This document shows positions 40,894 through 41,030 of a stretch of 41,030 bases of DNA, one piece after another. Both the position numbers and the translations under genes were made by a program. The DNA lies in the NCBI GenBank assembly GCA_964511185.1, contig CAZEDU010000035.1, positions 1 through 41,030 of the forward strand. The letters are read 5' to 3'. The stretch comes from CAZEDU01 sp964511185. GTDB lineage: Bacteria > Myxococcota > Myxococcia > Myxococcales > Myxococcaceae. Under the pieces are notes generated by a model. It did not search any database and was not told the origin of the DNA. It saw only the letters and a list, made by a program, of their open reading frames with translations. Position 1 is the stretch's first letter. Each line of letters opens with the position of its first letter.

Positions 40894-41030
40894 GCTCGGT
40901 CCGCATACCGAAACACACGGGGGAGGGCAAATCGAGCTCGAGGAACGGGAGCTCCGCTCCCGGTTGACTCTGCGGACTAGGGGCTGTCCCTGATCTCGTG
41001 ATCGGAATTCGCGTGACGGGTCGATATATC
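40894..41030. other. Right-end intergenic region
   Basis: No gene is supported in the last 137 bases. They hold an inverted repeat GGGAGCTCCGCTCCC (about 40948-40962) and a relative of the dispersed palindrome at 40979. Confidence 0.5.
40979..40993. repeat. GGGGCTGTCCC relative of the dispersed palindrome
   Basis: AGGGGCTGTCCCTGA matches the family core GGGGACTGTCCC with one base missing. It lies in the right-end intergenic region beyond the lower-GC segment. Confidence 0.5.

Larger units (their letters stand above)
36850..40900. other. Lower-GC segment, probably acquired DNA
   Basis: By eye the GC content falls to about half in the secreted-protein gene and remains below the neighbouring genes in the methyltransferase and membrane-protein genes. 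Codon choice changes too: AT-ending codons are common here and rare elsewhere in the window. No recombinase or flanking repeat was recognised, so the edges are approximate. Confidence 0.6.

Noticed and set aside
1..41030. tRNA, rRNA, CRISPR array or insertion sequence
   Set aside because: No cloverleaf, rRNA signature, spaced direct repeats or transposase was recognised on either strand.

Overview
The window is a high-GC chromosomal segment, probably from a myxobacterium (Myxococcota). The clearest taxonomic clue is the minus-strand kelch-repeat giant at 3939-10415. It ends in a MYXO-CTERM-like tail: a GCGC motif, a hydrophobic stretch and an Arg cluster. Supporting clues are many lipoproteins, an FHA-GGDEF protein, complex sensor kinases, a SWIB-domain protein with a histone-H1-like tail, and a large multidomain lipid-type enzyme. 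No rRNA, tRNA, CRISPR array, insertion sequence or phage gene was recognised.

Layout. 1-3985: end of a GMC oxidoreductase, a small one-pass membrane protein, a lipoprotein, an FHA-GGDEF diguanylate cyclase, RNA 2',3'-cyclic phosphodiesterase (thpR) and a manganese efflux pump (mntP). 3939-11948 (minus): the kelch/Ig/PKD surface protein and a lipoprotein. 12017-17433 (minus): a two-gene operon coding for a reductase-ligase-carrier-acyltransferase megaenzyme and a coupled SDR. 17676-27980 (plus): a YceK-like lipoprotein, an HTH-receiver regulator, then a tightly packed set made of a ThDP enzyme, a ketoacyl synthase III homologue, two sensor kinases and an O-methyltransferase, followed by an unknown protein. 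28009-31382 (minus): an SDR, a HAD-IB phosphatase and a LarA/DUF2088 protein. 31562-33772 (plus): the SWIB protein, a B12-radical SAM protein and a small membrane protein. 33791-36673 (minus): a 7TM-type kinase with an NtrC-type regulator. From about 36.85 kb to 40.9 kb the GC content falls to roughly half. This stretch holds a secreted protein broken by an assembly gap, a methyltransferase and a polytopic membrane protein, and looks like acquired DNA.

The most interesting unit is 18461-27251. Small-molecule biosynthesis genes (ThDP carboligase type, KAS III, O-methyltransferase) are interleaved and translationally coupled with two histidine kinases, and a regulator gene with an HTH-receiver fusion lies just upstream. 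The arrangement recalls signal-synthase/sensor pairs such as the alpha-hydroxyketone systems CqsA/CqsS and LqsA/LqsS, but with different enzymes. That function is inference. A second interesting unit is the megaenzyme at 13042-17433. It has the parts of a carboxylic acid reductase in permuted order plus a PlsC acyltransferase. A short palindrome family around GGGGACTGTCCCC recurs at four gene borders. Two 10-N assembly gaps (29539-29548 and 38309-38318) interrupt genes.
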